Shown here one piece after another: positions 27,648-37,065 of a stretch of DNA of 54,671 nt; positions within the stretch are counted from its first letter, which is position 1; every line of letters begins with the position of its first letter. The notes under the pieces are model-generated. The model was not told the origin of the DNA and did not search any database. It saw only the letters and a list, made by a program, of their open reading frames with translations. The position numbers and the translations under genes are program-made. Source of the stretch: Bacillus sp. V3B (GTDB lineage: Bacteria > Bacillota > Bacilli > Bacillales > Cytobacillaceae); NCBI RefSeq assembly GCF_024494465.1, contig NZ_JAETXM010000023.1, forward strand, positions 1 through 54,671, written 5' to 3'.

Positions 27648-27783
27648 CAATTAATAGAAACGAAATACTCATTTTGATATTGAACACATAAGAATAGTTA
27701 CGAAAAGATGCCCCAACCTCTTGATTCATACGGGTTTAGACATTTATTCAGAAAACAACAATCTATGCGAAAACAACCTTTTC

Positions 27784-29115
27784 TTATCTTTGTTTTACTT
27801 TAATGGGTTGACCTCTTTTATGATCAACTTCGGTTTTATTATGTTCTGTTTTTACCCATGTATGTTGTTGTCTCCACTTTAATAGTCCAACAACTTGTGC
27901 ATAGATAAAGGTATAGGCATAGAAGAAAATGGAATACGTTATACGGAAGAATTTAAACTTTTGCTTTGTATCCATTTTCACAGCATAATACATACAAACA
28001 ATAAATTGATAGGTAAACAAAAGCAAAGTAAAGAAACTTGTACCAAATAGCCAAGTTACAGCTTGTTCCCCTACTGCAGGGATCGTAGCATTGGCTGAAA
28101 AAGCAGCATAACCAAGGGAAACTAAAAGCCCAAATATAATAATGGTCATTTGAACAGCTCTTGCCATTCCAAATAAATAAATCAATTGGTCAATGATTTT
28201 AATCTTCCCTTTTTCGGTAAGTAGCTTTTTCATCATTGGCTTAAAGTTCGTAAAAGCAACAAACCAGTGACCTTGCGACCATCTTGTACGTTGTTTAAGG
28301 CTAATCTTAAAATTGTCAGGCTTTTCATCGTATACCCGAACAAAGTGGTTCCATAGAACTCGACCATTATCCCGAACGATTTCCATTTCTAATTCAATAT
28401 CTTCTGTTAAAGATCGGAAACTAAAGCCACCATGTTTCATAAGATAGTCCATTCTAACAATAAAACCAGTACCCCCGATTGAATTAATTAGTCCTAGGCG
28501 ATATTTTGCTAATTGAAAAAAACGATTGATATAATAGTAGCTCATCGCATACCCTAATGATAAGTTTGAAGTTGAATTCTTTGAATCTAAGTAGATTTGA
28601 ATCGCTTCAGGTTTATCTTTTGCGATATACTGAGAGTTCAATTCACGTAATACATCAGAATCGACATGATTATCCGCATCTAATATCATGAGACAATCGT
28701 ACTCTTTTGATAAATCTTTAAACCCTAAATAACGAAGAGCATATTGTAAACCTGCTGGCTTCCCTACACCTTCACGCGGAAATAATTTTTCACTTGTATC
28801 AATGGACTTCATTCCTTTTTCATGACATATTTCTCCTGTTCGATCGGTGCTATTATCATTGACCACATAAATATCAAAGAGATCCTTTCGATAATTAATT
28901 TGCTTTAAATTATCGATGGTAGAACCTATTACCTTTTCTTCATTATGTGCTGCGACAAGAATTAAGAATTTAGTTTTGTCCTCTATAATCTCATAGTCCC
29001 TTTTCGCTTTTCCAAATCCAAATAGGGATAGAAATACATAGTATGCCGTAAGACCATAAACATAAACGGATAATAAGATAAGTATCGCAAAAAAGACCTT
29101 CACTAAAAGATCCAT
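27784..29115 (-). CDS. Processive GT2 membrane glycosyltransferase (BcsA/IcaA/HAS-like)
   Basis: This is a 443-aa membrane synthase with one N-terminal helix, a cytoplasmic GT-A domain and about four C-terminal helices. Motifs of processive family 2 synthases are clear: VAAHNEEKVIGSTID near residue 54, VNDNSTDRT near 83, LDADNHVD near 141, GGTGFIVRMDYL near 209, the catalytic-base region TEDIELEMEI near 231 and QRTRWSQGHW near 264 (QxxRW). Such enzymes make and extrude homopolymers or add sugars to lipid anchors. The frame opens at a TTG (29136), but AGGAGG sits 6 bases before the ATG at 29115. The genes upstream in the same direction are LtaS-like, so a glycolipid or glycan linked to a glycerol-phosphate polymer is possible. 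The product is unknown. Confidence 0.85.
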   Translation of the reverse strand: MDLLVKVFFAILILLSVYVYGLTAYYVFLSLFGFGKAKRDYEIIEDKTKFLILVAAHNEEKVIGSTIDNLKQINYRKDLFDIYVVNDNSTDRTGEICHEKGMKSIDTSEKLFPREGVGKPAGLQYALRYLGFKDLSKEYDCLMILDADNHVDSDVLRELNSQYIAKDKPEAIQIYLDSKNSTSNLSLGYAMSYYYINRFFQLAKYRLGLINSIGGTGFIVRMDYLMKHGGFSFRSLTEDIELEMEIVRDNGRVLWNHFVRVYDEKPDNFKISLKQRTRWSQGHWFVAFTNFKPMMKKLLTEKGKIKIIDQLIYLFGMARAVQMTIIIFGLLVSLGYAAFSANATIPAVGEQAVTWLFGTSFFTLLLFTYQFIVCMYYAVKMDTKQKFKFFRITYSIFFYAYTFIYAQVVGLLKWRQQHTWVKTEHNKTEVDHKRGQPIKVKQR

Positions 29116-29149
29116 TTTCCACCTCCTAATATACAACCTTTAATTAAAT

Positions 29150-29199
29150 CCTTCCCAGATTGCTATATTTTATACTTTGGATCAGGCAATGAGTTCATA
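29150..29199. repeat. Left copy of a junction repeat flanking the LtaS-like gene
   Basis: It matches 31717-31795 except that 29 internal bases are missing, a gap bounded by GATC in the right copy. On the minus strand it encodes MNSLPD, the last residues of the neighbouring LtaS-type protein, out of context. It looks like a 3'-end remnant of that gene. Confidence 0.75.
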
Positions 29200-29210
29200 C
29201 AGTGAGCGTT

Positions 29211-29245
29211 GTCCTAGAAATCAATTTTTATTGACTTCTAGGGAC
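29211..29245 (+). other. Hairpin after the LtaS-like gene
   Basis: TCCTAGAA and TTCTAGGGA arms enclose an inner TCAAT/ATTGA stem with a T4 loop. The adjacent T6 run (29250-29255) lies on the plus-strand side, whereas the gene it follows is on the minus strand. It therefore has terminator shape in the wrong orientation and may act only as a 3'-end structure. Confidence 0.45.
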
Positions 29246-29257
29246 AGATCTTTTTTA

Positions 29258-31708
29258 TTATTTTAATATGTTTAAGATATATTTATGTTCATTGAAATAT
29301 TTGGTTATTTCTTTTTGCGTTATATTTTTTCCCCAACCGCTATTTTCATCCGAAACAGAAATATATAGGTATCCATTTGGATAAATATCGCTTAGATTCG
29401 CTTCATTCATCGTATCAGTATTCTTATCGGTTAATACCTTGTTTTGAAATTCAACGTAATAAGGAACCTCTTCTAACCCAAGGTTTAATCTCACAATTTT
29501 ATAACCATTGTGCGAAGAGAATACCTCCCATTTCTTTTCACCATCTAATACAATTGTTTCCCATAATAATGTCATGTTTAGTTGTTGATTTTCAAATACA
29601 TGAGCAATATTTTCATATTCTAAGGTATTAGACTCCTTGATTACTTTCCCTCTACTGTCCATCAATTTAACAATCAGTTTGACTGGTTTTTCTTCATTGA
29701 TATCGTCTTTAGGAATTGAAAATACCACCTTACTTCCATCTTTTACATGAGTATTCATTTCTACTCCATTTAAGTACGCAACGGAAGTATGACCAATACT
29801 ATTTCCAGCAATGATGAACATATATTGAGTGTTTTTTCCCTCTACAAAGGTTTGTTCTATTTTCATCGGTTCACCGATGGAGTATTGATCGCTGACTTGA
29901 GGTTGTCCAACCAATTCATAAAAATATTGTTCACCATGCATAATGTCGTACTGCAGTAATTCGAAATCACGGTAGAAATCTTCGTTTTCCTCTGGGGTGA
30001 TAGATGGAGAAACTTTTGAGTATGCGTTTAAATAATTCATATAAGGATTGCTAGTTACTCCAACCTTATCTAATACATAAGAACCTAACATGTTTACATG
30101 AAAGTTTATTTCATCGTTTAATTCCTCATAATTGCTCCAAACTAAAACAGGCGTTTTCTTTCCGAAATTACCCTCAGTGTCAAAATGTATTTCTTTATAT
30201 ACATCATTTCCTAAAGGTGGGATATGGTCTCCGAAATAAACAACTAAAGTGGGTTCTTCAAAGTTTCTAAGAGTGTCAATTAATCTCCCAAAAGCTTCAT
30301 CGACTTCATATATGTTGTTTGCATAGTTTTCAATTATTTTCTTTGAATTGTCGCTAATAGTATTCTTCACTCTAATTCCGTTATCTGTAGAATTCATATC
30401 ATCGTAAGGCCCGTGTCCCTGCATGGTTATAGTATAAATAAAGTCTGGATTTTCGGTTTTCTTCATTTCATTTATAATCAAATCGTTAATCACTTCGTCA
30501 TCGGTAAACATCCCATCGATCTTAGGTTTGTTCCCTAACGTTTCTAATGAAGTGAACTTGTCAAAACCAAGGTGTTTGTAAACTTCATTTCTTCTATAAA
30601 ACCACGAGTGGTAAGTATGAATAGCCGTTGTATGGTAGTCCAATTCGGAAAAAGTAGTGGCCAATGAATGAACGGGTCTATGTATGTAACTGTTGTATGG
30701 GTTATACGGAACATTATAGTTTCTAAGAAACGTTTTGCTTAATCCTGTTAGAACCTCATATTCAGTATTTGCTGTTCCTCCACCTATGCTTGGTACTTCT
30801 ACAACTCCAAAAGTAGATTCGTTTGAAATTTCCTTAAAGTTTGGAATGACTTCTTTAGATAAATGTAATTCAGATGCTATGGATAGGTCCCAAAATGCTT
30901 CACTCATAATAAATATAATGTTTGGATTTATTTTCGAAATAGTTGACTTTTCGTCCGTTGCTTCCTGAATGTTCTTGTAGATTTCTTCGATCGCTTCTTT
31001 ACTGTAGTTATCAGGTTTAGGAATGTTTAAAAATTTACTATCTATTAATGTAGCCAACAAAAAACCGTTTGTATCATGATTCCATGAAACATCAGCAGGA
31101 ATGGTTATTCTTAGTTTTGATAAAGAGTCTATCGTGGAAGCGTATCCAAGTATAATAATAAAAAGACTAACCACAGAAGCAAAAACTCTTGAACGTTTAG
31201 GAATTTCCAGTTTTACAAATAATATTACAAAAGAAATAGCCAGAAAAACCAAGATAACACTTACTATAATTGGAATATAAAAACGAAAAGATAATACATC
31301 CACTATATTTGCGGCTTCGCTAAAAAGTCTAAAATCAAGGATACTAAGTGGCTCTCCTCTTAAATCGGTTTTAGTGTAACTAATATGAGCCAAAATGGAT
31401 AACAGTCCCATTACCAAAAGAGCAACGATTAAGTATGATTTTGATTTCAAGAAAAATAGAAAGATATTAATAATCCCAAAAGCAATTAAATAATTAAAGA
31501 AAACTTCTAAAGGGTGAGTGAGAAACCACTTCACACCTTCCATCATTCCACCTTTATTTAGTACGGTTATACCTAACACCGTCAACAAAGGTACTATAAA
31601 CATAATGAGGTTAAAGGCTACTAGAATTATGGTTACCTTAGGAAGCTTCGGTTTATTTTTCCTTTTCACCTTTTCAATGTCGCTAGGTTCTTCAGTACTT
31701 TCCACCAT
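29258..31708 (-). CDS. LtaS/MdoB-like phosphoglycerol transferase (sulfatase fold) with C-terminal extension
   Basis: This 816-aa protein has about five N-terminal transmembrane helices (to about residue 190) and an extracellular alkaline-phosphatase/sulfatase domain (about 260-600). Metal and catalytic features are IFIMSEAFWD near 267 (Glu), GGGTANTEYEV near 312 (nucleophilic Thr), YHSWFYRRNEVYKHLGFD near 370, and VVYFGDHIPP near 517 (Asp-His). About 200 further residues form a beta-rich extracellular domain not present in classic LtaS. The family moves glycerol phosphate from phosphatidylglycerol to lipoteichoic acid or other glycans. GGGAAGGAG precedes the ATG. It is flanked by duplicated junction sequence, suggesting insertion between the other LtaS-type gene and the GT2 gene. 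Its acceptor is unknown. Confidence 0.85.
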   Translation of the reverse strand: MVESTEEPSDIEKVKRKNKPKLPKVTIILVAFNLIMFIVPLLTVLGITVLNKGGMMEGVKWFLTHPLEVFFNYLIAFGIINIFLFFLKSKSYLIVALLVMGLLSILAHISYTKTDLRGEPLSILDFRLFSEAANIVDVLSFRFYIPIIVSVILVFLAISFVILFVKLEIPKRSRVFASVVSLFIIILGYASTIDSLSKLRITIPADVSWNHDTNGFLLATLIDSKFLNIPKPDNYSKEAIEEIYKNIQEATDEKSTISKINPNIIFIMSEAFWDLSIASELHLSKEVIPNFKEISNESTFGVVEVPSIGGGTANTEYEVLTGLSKTFLRNYNVPYNPYNSYIHRPVHSLATTFSELDYHTTAIHTYHSWFYRRNEVYKHLGFDKFTSLETLGNKPKIDGMFTDDEVINDLIINEMKKTENPDFIYTITMQGHGPYDDMNSTDNGIRVKNTISDNSKKIIENYANNIYEVDEAFGRLIDTLRNFEEPTLVVYFGDHIPPLGNDVYKEIHFDTEGNFGKKTPVLVWSNYEELNDEINFHVNMLGSYVLDKVGVTSNPYMNYLNAYSKVSPSITPEENEDFYRDFELLQYDIMHGEQYFYELVGQPQVSDQYSIGEPMKIEQTFVEGKNTQYMFIIAGNSIGHTSVAYLNGVEMNTHVKDGSKVVFSIPKDDINEEKPVKLIVKLMDSRGKVIKESNTLEYENIAHVFENQQLNMTLLWETIVLDGEKKWEVFSSHNGYKIVRLNLGLEEVPYYVEFQNKVLTDKNTDTMNEANLSDIYPNGYLYISVSDENSGWGKNITQKEITKYFNEHKYILNILK

Positions 31709-31716
31709 TCACACTC

Positions 31717-31795
31717 CTTCCCATATTGCCATATTTCATACTTTGGATCCTGTACGTAACTTTATCTGCTCATCGATCAGGCAATGAGTTCATAT
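31717..31795. repeat. Right copy of the junction repeat
   Basis: It spans the ribosome binding site of the LtaS-like gene and the last codons of the neighbouring LtaS-type gene (MNSLPDR stop). It matches 29150-29199 on both sides of a 29-base segment unique to this copy. Confidence 0.75.
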
Positions 31796-33599
31796 ATTGA
31801 TCAGATATTTGCATTAAGGATAAGACTCTCTCAAAGTCTACAGAGTATTTTTGAAACTCCTCTACTGGTTGTTTTGTCATAATGGATACAGCTGTACCAT
31901 CCTGAAATTTATCACCCGGAATAAATAAGATATCATTATTGATAAACGAACCTGTTGGCAGATAAAAACGATTGCCTAACAAATTATCAGGATAATTAAA
32001 TAAATCCTGACCAAAGTGGATTTGATTTAAAGAAACCCCTAGCAGCGTAGCCATCGATGGCATAATGTCGACCTGTCCTCCAATGGAATGAATCTCCTTT
32101 CCTTTTAATTGGTCCGGAAGGCTGATAATTAATGGAATATTGAACGCATCTAAATAATCATGATAATCCTGTCCTATTATCTCATTGACCAATTTTTTAT
32201 CTTGTTCGGTTTTTAACTGCAATCCATAATGATCTCCATAAACAACAAGTAATACATCCTCCCATATGTTGTTTTCCTTCAATCCTTGAATAAATTGACC
32301 AAGAGCATAGTCTGCATAATGAACTGCTTGTAAATAATCCCCGGTATTTGTATTTTCAAATTTTGCTGGTAGGTTCAACTGCACCTTATTGGATGGAATT
32401 TTGAAAGGATGATGGCTAGACATTGCAATGATATTCGCATAAAATTTTTCTCCCCTACGCTGCAAATCCCTTAATTGTTGTAACGTTTTTGTATATAAGA
32501 CTTCATCAGAAGCCCCGAAGGAAATAACATCTTCTGTACCAAAGAACTTTTTATCATACACTTGATCAAACCCTAAAGCTTGATACATTTCATCTCTGTT
32601 CCAATATTCAACATCATTCGTATGTAATGTCAACGTAGTGTAACCCTTTTCTTCTAATAATTTAGGAAAGCTTGGAATATTCTTATGACCATATTCTTGT
32701 GACATAGCTTGATCACCAACAGGATACAAAGAGGTATTAACAATGAATTCTGCATCTGCAGTGTTGCCCTTACCAATTTGCTGAAAAATATTAGGGAAAT
32801 AATAACTGGTTTGAAGAAGCTTATTCAAATTCGGGGTGATTTCTTGTTGATCTACCTTTTTGTGGATAGGAAAATTTTGAAAAGCCTCGAGTTGTACCAC
32901 GATTACATTTTTGTTCATCGCTTTCCCAAATAAGGATAGATGATTTTTGGGATTAATATTTTTTATTTCATTAATTAAATCTTGTGTAATGGTGTATTCT
33001 TGTTCCTTCGCATAATCTTTATGAATCGGAAGAACCGTATACAAGCTATTATTAAGAACTCCCATATTATGGACAATTTTCTTTTCATTTATCACTGCTG
33101 ACCGCGATTGCATCGTATAAAACACACACAGTACAGAGATAGAGACAATCACAGTTAAATAGATACCCTTCCTTGAAATAACCTTTGACTCTGAAACTTC
33201 CCTATATAACAAAAACCCTAGTAGTAGAAATGGAAAATCAATAATAAACAGGATATAAACGGGGCGGACTAAGTCAAAAATACTATCGGTAAGTGTTCCA
33301 AGTTGACCTACTTGTTTAAACGCAGAAAAGGTAGGAATAGCTCCATAATAATTATTATAAACTAACACGCTTACATAAATAATAGAAATAAAAAAGGTAC
33401 TAAGAAAATACAAGGTGAGCTTTTTTTCTAAACGAGAAAATAATAGGATCTCTAAAATGCCGAACAAAATGATCACAACAGCTATTTCATGCAAAACAAA
33501 TGAAACATTCACTTCCTCAAAAAGCAACCAATTGATTAATATTATTTTTAATAGCATAGAAACAGAAAATAAAAAGATAGAAGGTAACACAAAATTCAT
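31770..33599 (-). CDS. LTA synthase family protein (LtaS type)
   Basis: This 609-aa protein has five transmembrane helices (to about residue 190) and an extracellular sulfatase-fold domain, the standard LtaS layout and near the standard length. Catalytic features are VVQLEAFQ near 235 (metal-binding Glu), GKGNTADAEF near 277 (Thr nucleophile), HTNDVEYWNRDEMYQALGFD near 325 and LLVVYGDHYG near 458 (Asp-His). LtaS enzymes polymerise glycerol phosphate from phosphatidylglycerol onto a glycolipid anchor, or act on other exported substrates. AGGTG sits 5 bases before the ATG. The nearby GT2 synthase could supply an anchor or a companion glycan. Whether this is the main LTA synthase cannot be judged without the rest of the genome. 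Confidence 0.9.
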   Translation of the reverse strand: MNFVLPSIFLFSVSMLLKIILINWLLFEEVNVSFVLHEIAVVIILFGILEILLFSRLEKKLTLYFLSTFFISIIYVSVLVYNNYYGAIPTFSAFKQVGQLGTLTDSIFDLVRPVYILFIIDFPFLLLGFLLYREVSESKVISRKGIYLTVIVSISVLCVFYTMQSRSAVINEKKIVHNMGVLNNSLYTVLPIHKDYAKEQEYTITQDLINEIKNINPKNHLSLFGKAMNKNVIVVQLEAFQNFPIHKKVDQQEITPNLNKLLQTSYYFPNIFQQIGKGNTADAEFIVNTSLYPVGDQAMSQEYGHKNIPSFPKLLEEKGYTTLTLHTNDVEYWNRDEMYQALGFDQVYDKKFFGTEDVISFGASDEVLYTKTLQQLRDLQRRGEKFYANIIAMSSHHPFKIPSNKVQLNLPAKFENTNTGDYLQAVHYADYALGQFIQGLKENNIWEDVLLVVYGDHYGLQLKTEQDKKLVNEIIGQDYHDYLDAFNIPLIISLPDQLKGKEIHSIGGQVDIMPSMATLLGVSLNQIHFGQDLFNYPDNLLGNRFYLPTGSFINNDILFIPGDKFQDGTAVSIMTKQPVEEFQKYSVDFERVLSLMQISDQYMNSLPDR

Positions 33600-33764
33600 T
33601 TGAACACCTACATTGACTAAATTTTTTCCTTATATTATGGGAGATATCAAAATCCTTTATTCAGTAATAGAGGTGCCTGGCTATTTATTAATATGTGTAA
33701 ATTTTCAAAAATATAACGAAGAAGAAAAGGAATCGGAATTCTCCCTCTTACTCTAAATGAAAAA

Positions 33765-33785
33765 AGAAGAGCATTTCGCTCTTCT
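33765..33785 (-). terminator. Rho-independent terminator of the SpoIID-like gene
   Basis: An 8-bp stem (AGAAGAGC with its complement) and 5-base loop overlap the stop codon by two bases, with a T-run on the minus strand. A diverged copy of this hairpin occurs at 48188-48209. Confidence 0.75.
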
Positions 33786-36234
33786 AGTTTAAACTAATCC
33801 ATTTTGGACCTACCCATGTCTTAATTTCATACCATCCAGTATTTCCTAGCTTATTAATCGTTTTTACTGTTTGAGGTGATAATGAACTAAATGGTTTGTC
33901 TCCTAGATCTGGATTATGATATAAATCTGTTCGAGTTTTTAATGTAATACTTTGGTTCACTGGTTGTTTAGGAACATCTTGTTTAATCCACTTTGGACCT
34001 ATCCAAGTTTTAATTTGATACCAACCAGTGTTAGGAATTTCAGCAATGACATTTACAGTTTGCGGTGCAATAGAATTTACTGCTTTTTCTGTTGATGGAT
34101 TATTGTAAAGATTCATTCTACTAGTCACAGTGATTTTTTTAGCCACTGCCATACTATAGCGTTCTGGTTTAATCCACTTTTCACCAAGCCATGTCTTAAT
34201 TTTAAACCATTCTCCTTTTGTTTCCACTGCTGTTACCGTTTGTGGGGAGAGTGATGAGCCAATATAATAAGCTGTATTTGCTGATGAGTATAGATTTGTT
34301 CTATTCAATAAAGTTAATTTCATCGGAACTTCACTAGACTCATTATTTTCTTCTAGTATCGACTCCGTTTTGACTTCAATCCATTTTGGACCTACCCATG
34401 TCTTAATTTCATACCAATCACCTTGCCGCGATAAGACAGAAACGGTTTGCGGTGATAAAGTATGTCCTGTCTTACCAACACCATTAGGACCACTATATAA
34501 ATAGGTTACGGGTGCTGTTAAAGTAAGTTTTGTTGGCTCCTGTTCTTCAGTATCTTCAGGAGGTGATACGTCTTTTCCTTCATTTTCTTCTATTACTTCC
34601 GGCTCTTCTGCTTTTTTCGTTATTGTAAAACTCCCAGCTACTTGGGAACTGTTTCCACCTTTATCTTTCGTTACAAGTGTAAAACTATAGTTACCAGATG
34701 GTAAGGAACTTGCATCCCAAGTAAATTGGGTGTTTCCTTTTGCTTGTACCTTACTTGATAAAATATTTTTTTGAGGACTATTTAACGTAACTGTTGTCGT
34801 TGATTCCTCATCAAGATAATAGCTAAACGTAACCACTTGATCATCATTCACCGTTGTTTGGAGATTTGATACGGTTGGACCCAGTACATCTTCAATGCTT
34901 GTACCTGGGTAATAAAAGTTAAGAATCTCTCTATAGGTCTTTCCTTCTTTAGACATTTGGAATGCACCATATTGACTCATTCCAATTCCGTGTCCCCAAC
35001 CTCCACCATTAATGGTGATTTTTGTTCCATCATCTTGAACACTCTTTATATAAGGACTCTTCATAATACTTGAATTGATCATACTTCTAAACGTATACGC
35101 TCGTGTATGAATCGTTTTAGAAAATGTCTTAATCTGTCCATTTTCCATAGCATATTGATTTGTAGTTGTATCTCTCAACAGATAGTTGAGCGTCATTTGA
35201 CCATTAATCGTCTGATTAGCAGGTACATGTAAATCAAATGAAAATGCTGGAACACTTACAATTTTAATTTCATATTTTTTATCAATATGGCCATTTGCGT
35301 GTAGCCAATTTTTAATATTCGTTAAAATAGAGGCATCTGCACTTATTTCCTTTTTTTCATTCCACCATAGTGCTGGTTGTGAAAGGTCTAAGCCAGTTAA
35401 ACCAATTTGATTCTTTGTAAGGGAGAAATTCCAATCTACATTTTTATTTCCTAGACTAGAACTTCTCGTATCATAGGGGTCCTCTTTTACTTGCAAATAG
35501 GGGATATGATTCCATGAAGCATCTCCCCAAGAGTTTACTTTTGATAGTGTTTTACCACCATTACTTGAAGAGTATAGGGCATTGGCTCCAATCACTTGTC
35601 CATTATATTTGAGAACTAAACCTTGAGTGGCTTCTATTGCTTGATTCGTATTTTCATACCAATAATATCCCGTATATACTTGATCGGTTTGTCCATCATC
35701 AATAGGACTTACACCTTGCGCATATGTTCTTGCGGCAATTGCTTGTGCCTTTAGCGCATCCATCCCGCCAATACTCCCCCATGAAGGACTCATTTCCTGT
35801 GAGACCACACCTTTAAGATAGTCTTCGACTGGCAGAGTGTTGTAAGGCCTAACATATTTTCCGCTTTCTACTTCAAATCTCATTGTTCCTAAATATTTTC
35901 TTCCATTAATCGAAATCATATTTTGCGTATTATAAACTTGTGGATTTACCGTTAAGGATCCTCCATAGTTTTTAACTTTTGTCCCGTTTTTATATAAAAC
36001 CAGTTGTCCTGATTCCACTTTAATCACATATGCTCCGCTTAAAGCAGAAGCATCTCCTACTACTTGATAATTACCAGTAATAGAGATGTTAACGGAGCTT
36101 TGATTTCCTAGATAAGCTGATAATTTAACGTTAATCTGTGAACTTGTAGAACTTGATGCAGAAATATTCCCGCCAGAAAAACAAAGTGCTACTAGAAAAT
36201 TAAAGGCTACTAAAATAGGAATAAATTTCTTCAA
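33784..36234 (-). CDS. Secreted SpoIID/LytB-domain protein with four C-terminal wall-binding repeats
   Basis: The 816-aa protein has a signal peptide (1-27) and a SpoIID/LytB domain (about 90-440) with VEDYLKGVVSQEMSPSWG near 130, ALKAQAIAARTYA near 157 and GGWGHGIGMSQYGAFQM near 414. An Ig-like domain follows (about 455-545), then an acidic linker (about 545-570) and four repeats of about 55 residues, each with a LSPQTV centre and ending WYEIKTWVGPKWI. SpoIID proteins are lytic transglycosylases acting on denuded glycan; LytB of B. subtilis enhances the LytC amidase. The repeats look like SH3/GW wall anchors, so this is probably a vegetative wall-remodelling protein rather than sporulation SpoIID. 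The start is TTG, 5 bases after AGGGTG. A palindrome overlaps its promoter. Confidence 0.88.
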   Translation of the reverse strand: MKKFIPILVAFNFLVALCFSGGNISASSSTSSQINVKLSAYLGNQSSVNISITGNYQVVGDASALSGAYVIKVESGQLVLYKNGTKVKNYGGSLTVNPQVYNTQNMISINGRKYLGTMRFEVESGKYVRPYNTLPVEDYLKGVVSQEMSPSWGSIGGMDALKAQAIAARTYAQGVSPIDDGQTDQVYTGYYWYENTNQAIEATQGLVLKYNGQVIGANALYSSSNGGKTLSKVNSWGDASWNHIPYLQVKEDPYDTRSSSLGNKNVDWNFSLTKNQIGLTGLDLSQPALWWNEKKEISADASILTNIKNWLHANGHIDKKYEIKIVSVPAFSFDLHVPANQTINGQMTLNYLLRDTTTNQYAMENGQIKTFSKTIHTRAYTFRSMINSSIMKSPYIKSVQDDGTKITINGGGWGHGIGMSQYGAFQMSKEGKTYREILNFYYPGTSIEDVLGPTVSNLQTTVNDDQVVTFSYYLDEESTTTVTLNSPQKNILSSKVQAKGNTQFTWDASSLPSGNYSFTLVTKDKGGNSSQVAGSFTITKKAEEPEVIEENEGKDVSPPEDTEEQEPTKLTLTAPVTYLYSGPNGVGKTGHTLSPQTVSVLSRQGDWYEIKTWVGPKWIEVKTESILEENNESSEVPMKLTLLNRTNLYSSANTAYYIGSSLSPQTVTAVETKGEWFKIKTWLGEKWIKPERYSMAVAKKITVTSRMNLYNNPSTEKAVNSIAPQTVNVIAEIPNTGWYQIKTWIGPKWIKQDVPKQPVNQSITLKTRTDLYHNPDLGDKPFSSLSPQTVKTINKLGNTGWYEIKTWVGPKWISLN

Positions 36235-36245
36235 TCTCTCACCCT

Positions 36246-36288
36246 CTCCTATATAATGAAACTATCAAACTTGTTTCATTATATGGAG
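36246..36288. promoter_or_regulatory. Inverted repeat over the SpoIID-like gene promoter
   Basis: Arms ATATAATGAAAC (36251-36262) and GTTTCATTATAT (36273-36284) match perfectly; CTCC/GGAG extends them past a one-base bulge. The right arm contains the -10 hexamer and the left arm abuts the ribosome site, so it could be an operator or, if transcribed, a hairpin that hides GGAG. Confidence 0.6.
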
Positions 36289-36306
36289 ATAATAATTCAA
36301 TAGCAA
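36278..36306 (-). promoter_or_regulatory. SigA-type promoter for the SpoIID-like gene
   Basis: On the minus strand TTGCTA (36301-36306) and TATAAT (36278-36283) are exactly 17 bases apart, about 40 bases upstream of the TTG start. Confidence 0.6.
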
Positions 36307-36474
36307 TCGAATTCCCTAATTTATGGTTATGTAAGTTTTTCTAAGGAAAATTGAGGAATTACATTGCTTTGAATCCTTTTGCCGAGATCATTTTCATACA
36401 TCCCCGAGTAGAAGTGAGGCAATTTATCTCTGCTGGCTTTTTTTAACTTTCAGGACAACCTAGTCACTGTTAAC

Positions 36475-37065
36475 TTAATTATGATTCCGCTTGCCTACTT
36501 GAATTGGTTCCGCATAAATAATATATCGTTCAGGTGCATCTCCAATAAAACCAAATGGATAGCAGGTTGTGACAATCAATTCTTCTTGATCATTTTGTAA
36601 AGTGATAATCTCTCTATCATCTGCATCTACGATTTTGGTAGCTATAATTTTATAGGTAAACTCACCGGTTTGGAGATTCATGACAAACTCATCTCCAAGT
36701 TCTAGTTCACCTAGCCTTTTGAATACTGTATCACGATGGCCAGAAAGAACGATTTGTCCATTTTCTCCTGGAAAATAAGATCCATTATAGTGTCCGACTC
36801 CTTTATCTAACTCGTCCGGGTCGGTTCCTTCAATAATGGCAAGCTCTGAATTGATTTTTGGGATCTCCAACAGCCCAACGACTTCTCCCTTTTCTGGAGT
36901 ATATCTTTCATTGTTGACTGGCTCTGACGGTTTACTAACAAGGTTTTTAGCCTCACTGACCGTTTCTTCGACAGACATTTTCCCTTTTTGAATTTCCCAA
37001 ACAGCATAGATCGTTATGCCTAAACCTACTAAAAGGATCCCAAAAAACAGAACTTTCCCTTTCAT
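36475..37065 (-). CDS. Class D sortase
   Basis: Sortases cleave an LPxT-type sorting signal and join the surface protein to the wall. This 196-aa enzyme has an N-terminal membrane anchor (about 4-24) and the catalytic barrel: His in LSGHRDTVFKRLGELELGD near residue 108, Cys in LIVTTCYPFGF near 166 and Arg in APERYIIYAEP near 180. The short form, the TLxTC-like motif and the order fit class D (B. anthracis SrtC/B. subtilis YhcS type). AAAGGGG sits 7 bases before the ATG. The upstream neighbour on the same strand encodes a large protein ending in LPNTA, a motif known for class D enzymes, so it is the evident substrate. Confidence 0.93.
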   Translation of the reverse strand: MKGKVLFFGILLVGLGITIYAVWEIQKGKMSVEETVSEAKNLVSKPSEPVNNERYTPEKGEVVGLLEIPKINSELAIIEGTDPDELDKGVGHYNGSYFPGENGQIVLSGHRDTVFKRLGELELGDEFVMNLQTGEFTYKIIATKIVDADDREIITLQNDQEELIVTTCYPFGFIGDAPERYIIYAEPIQVGKRNHN

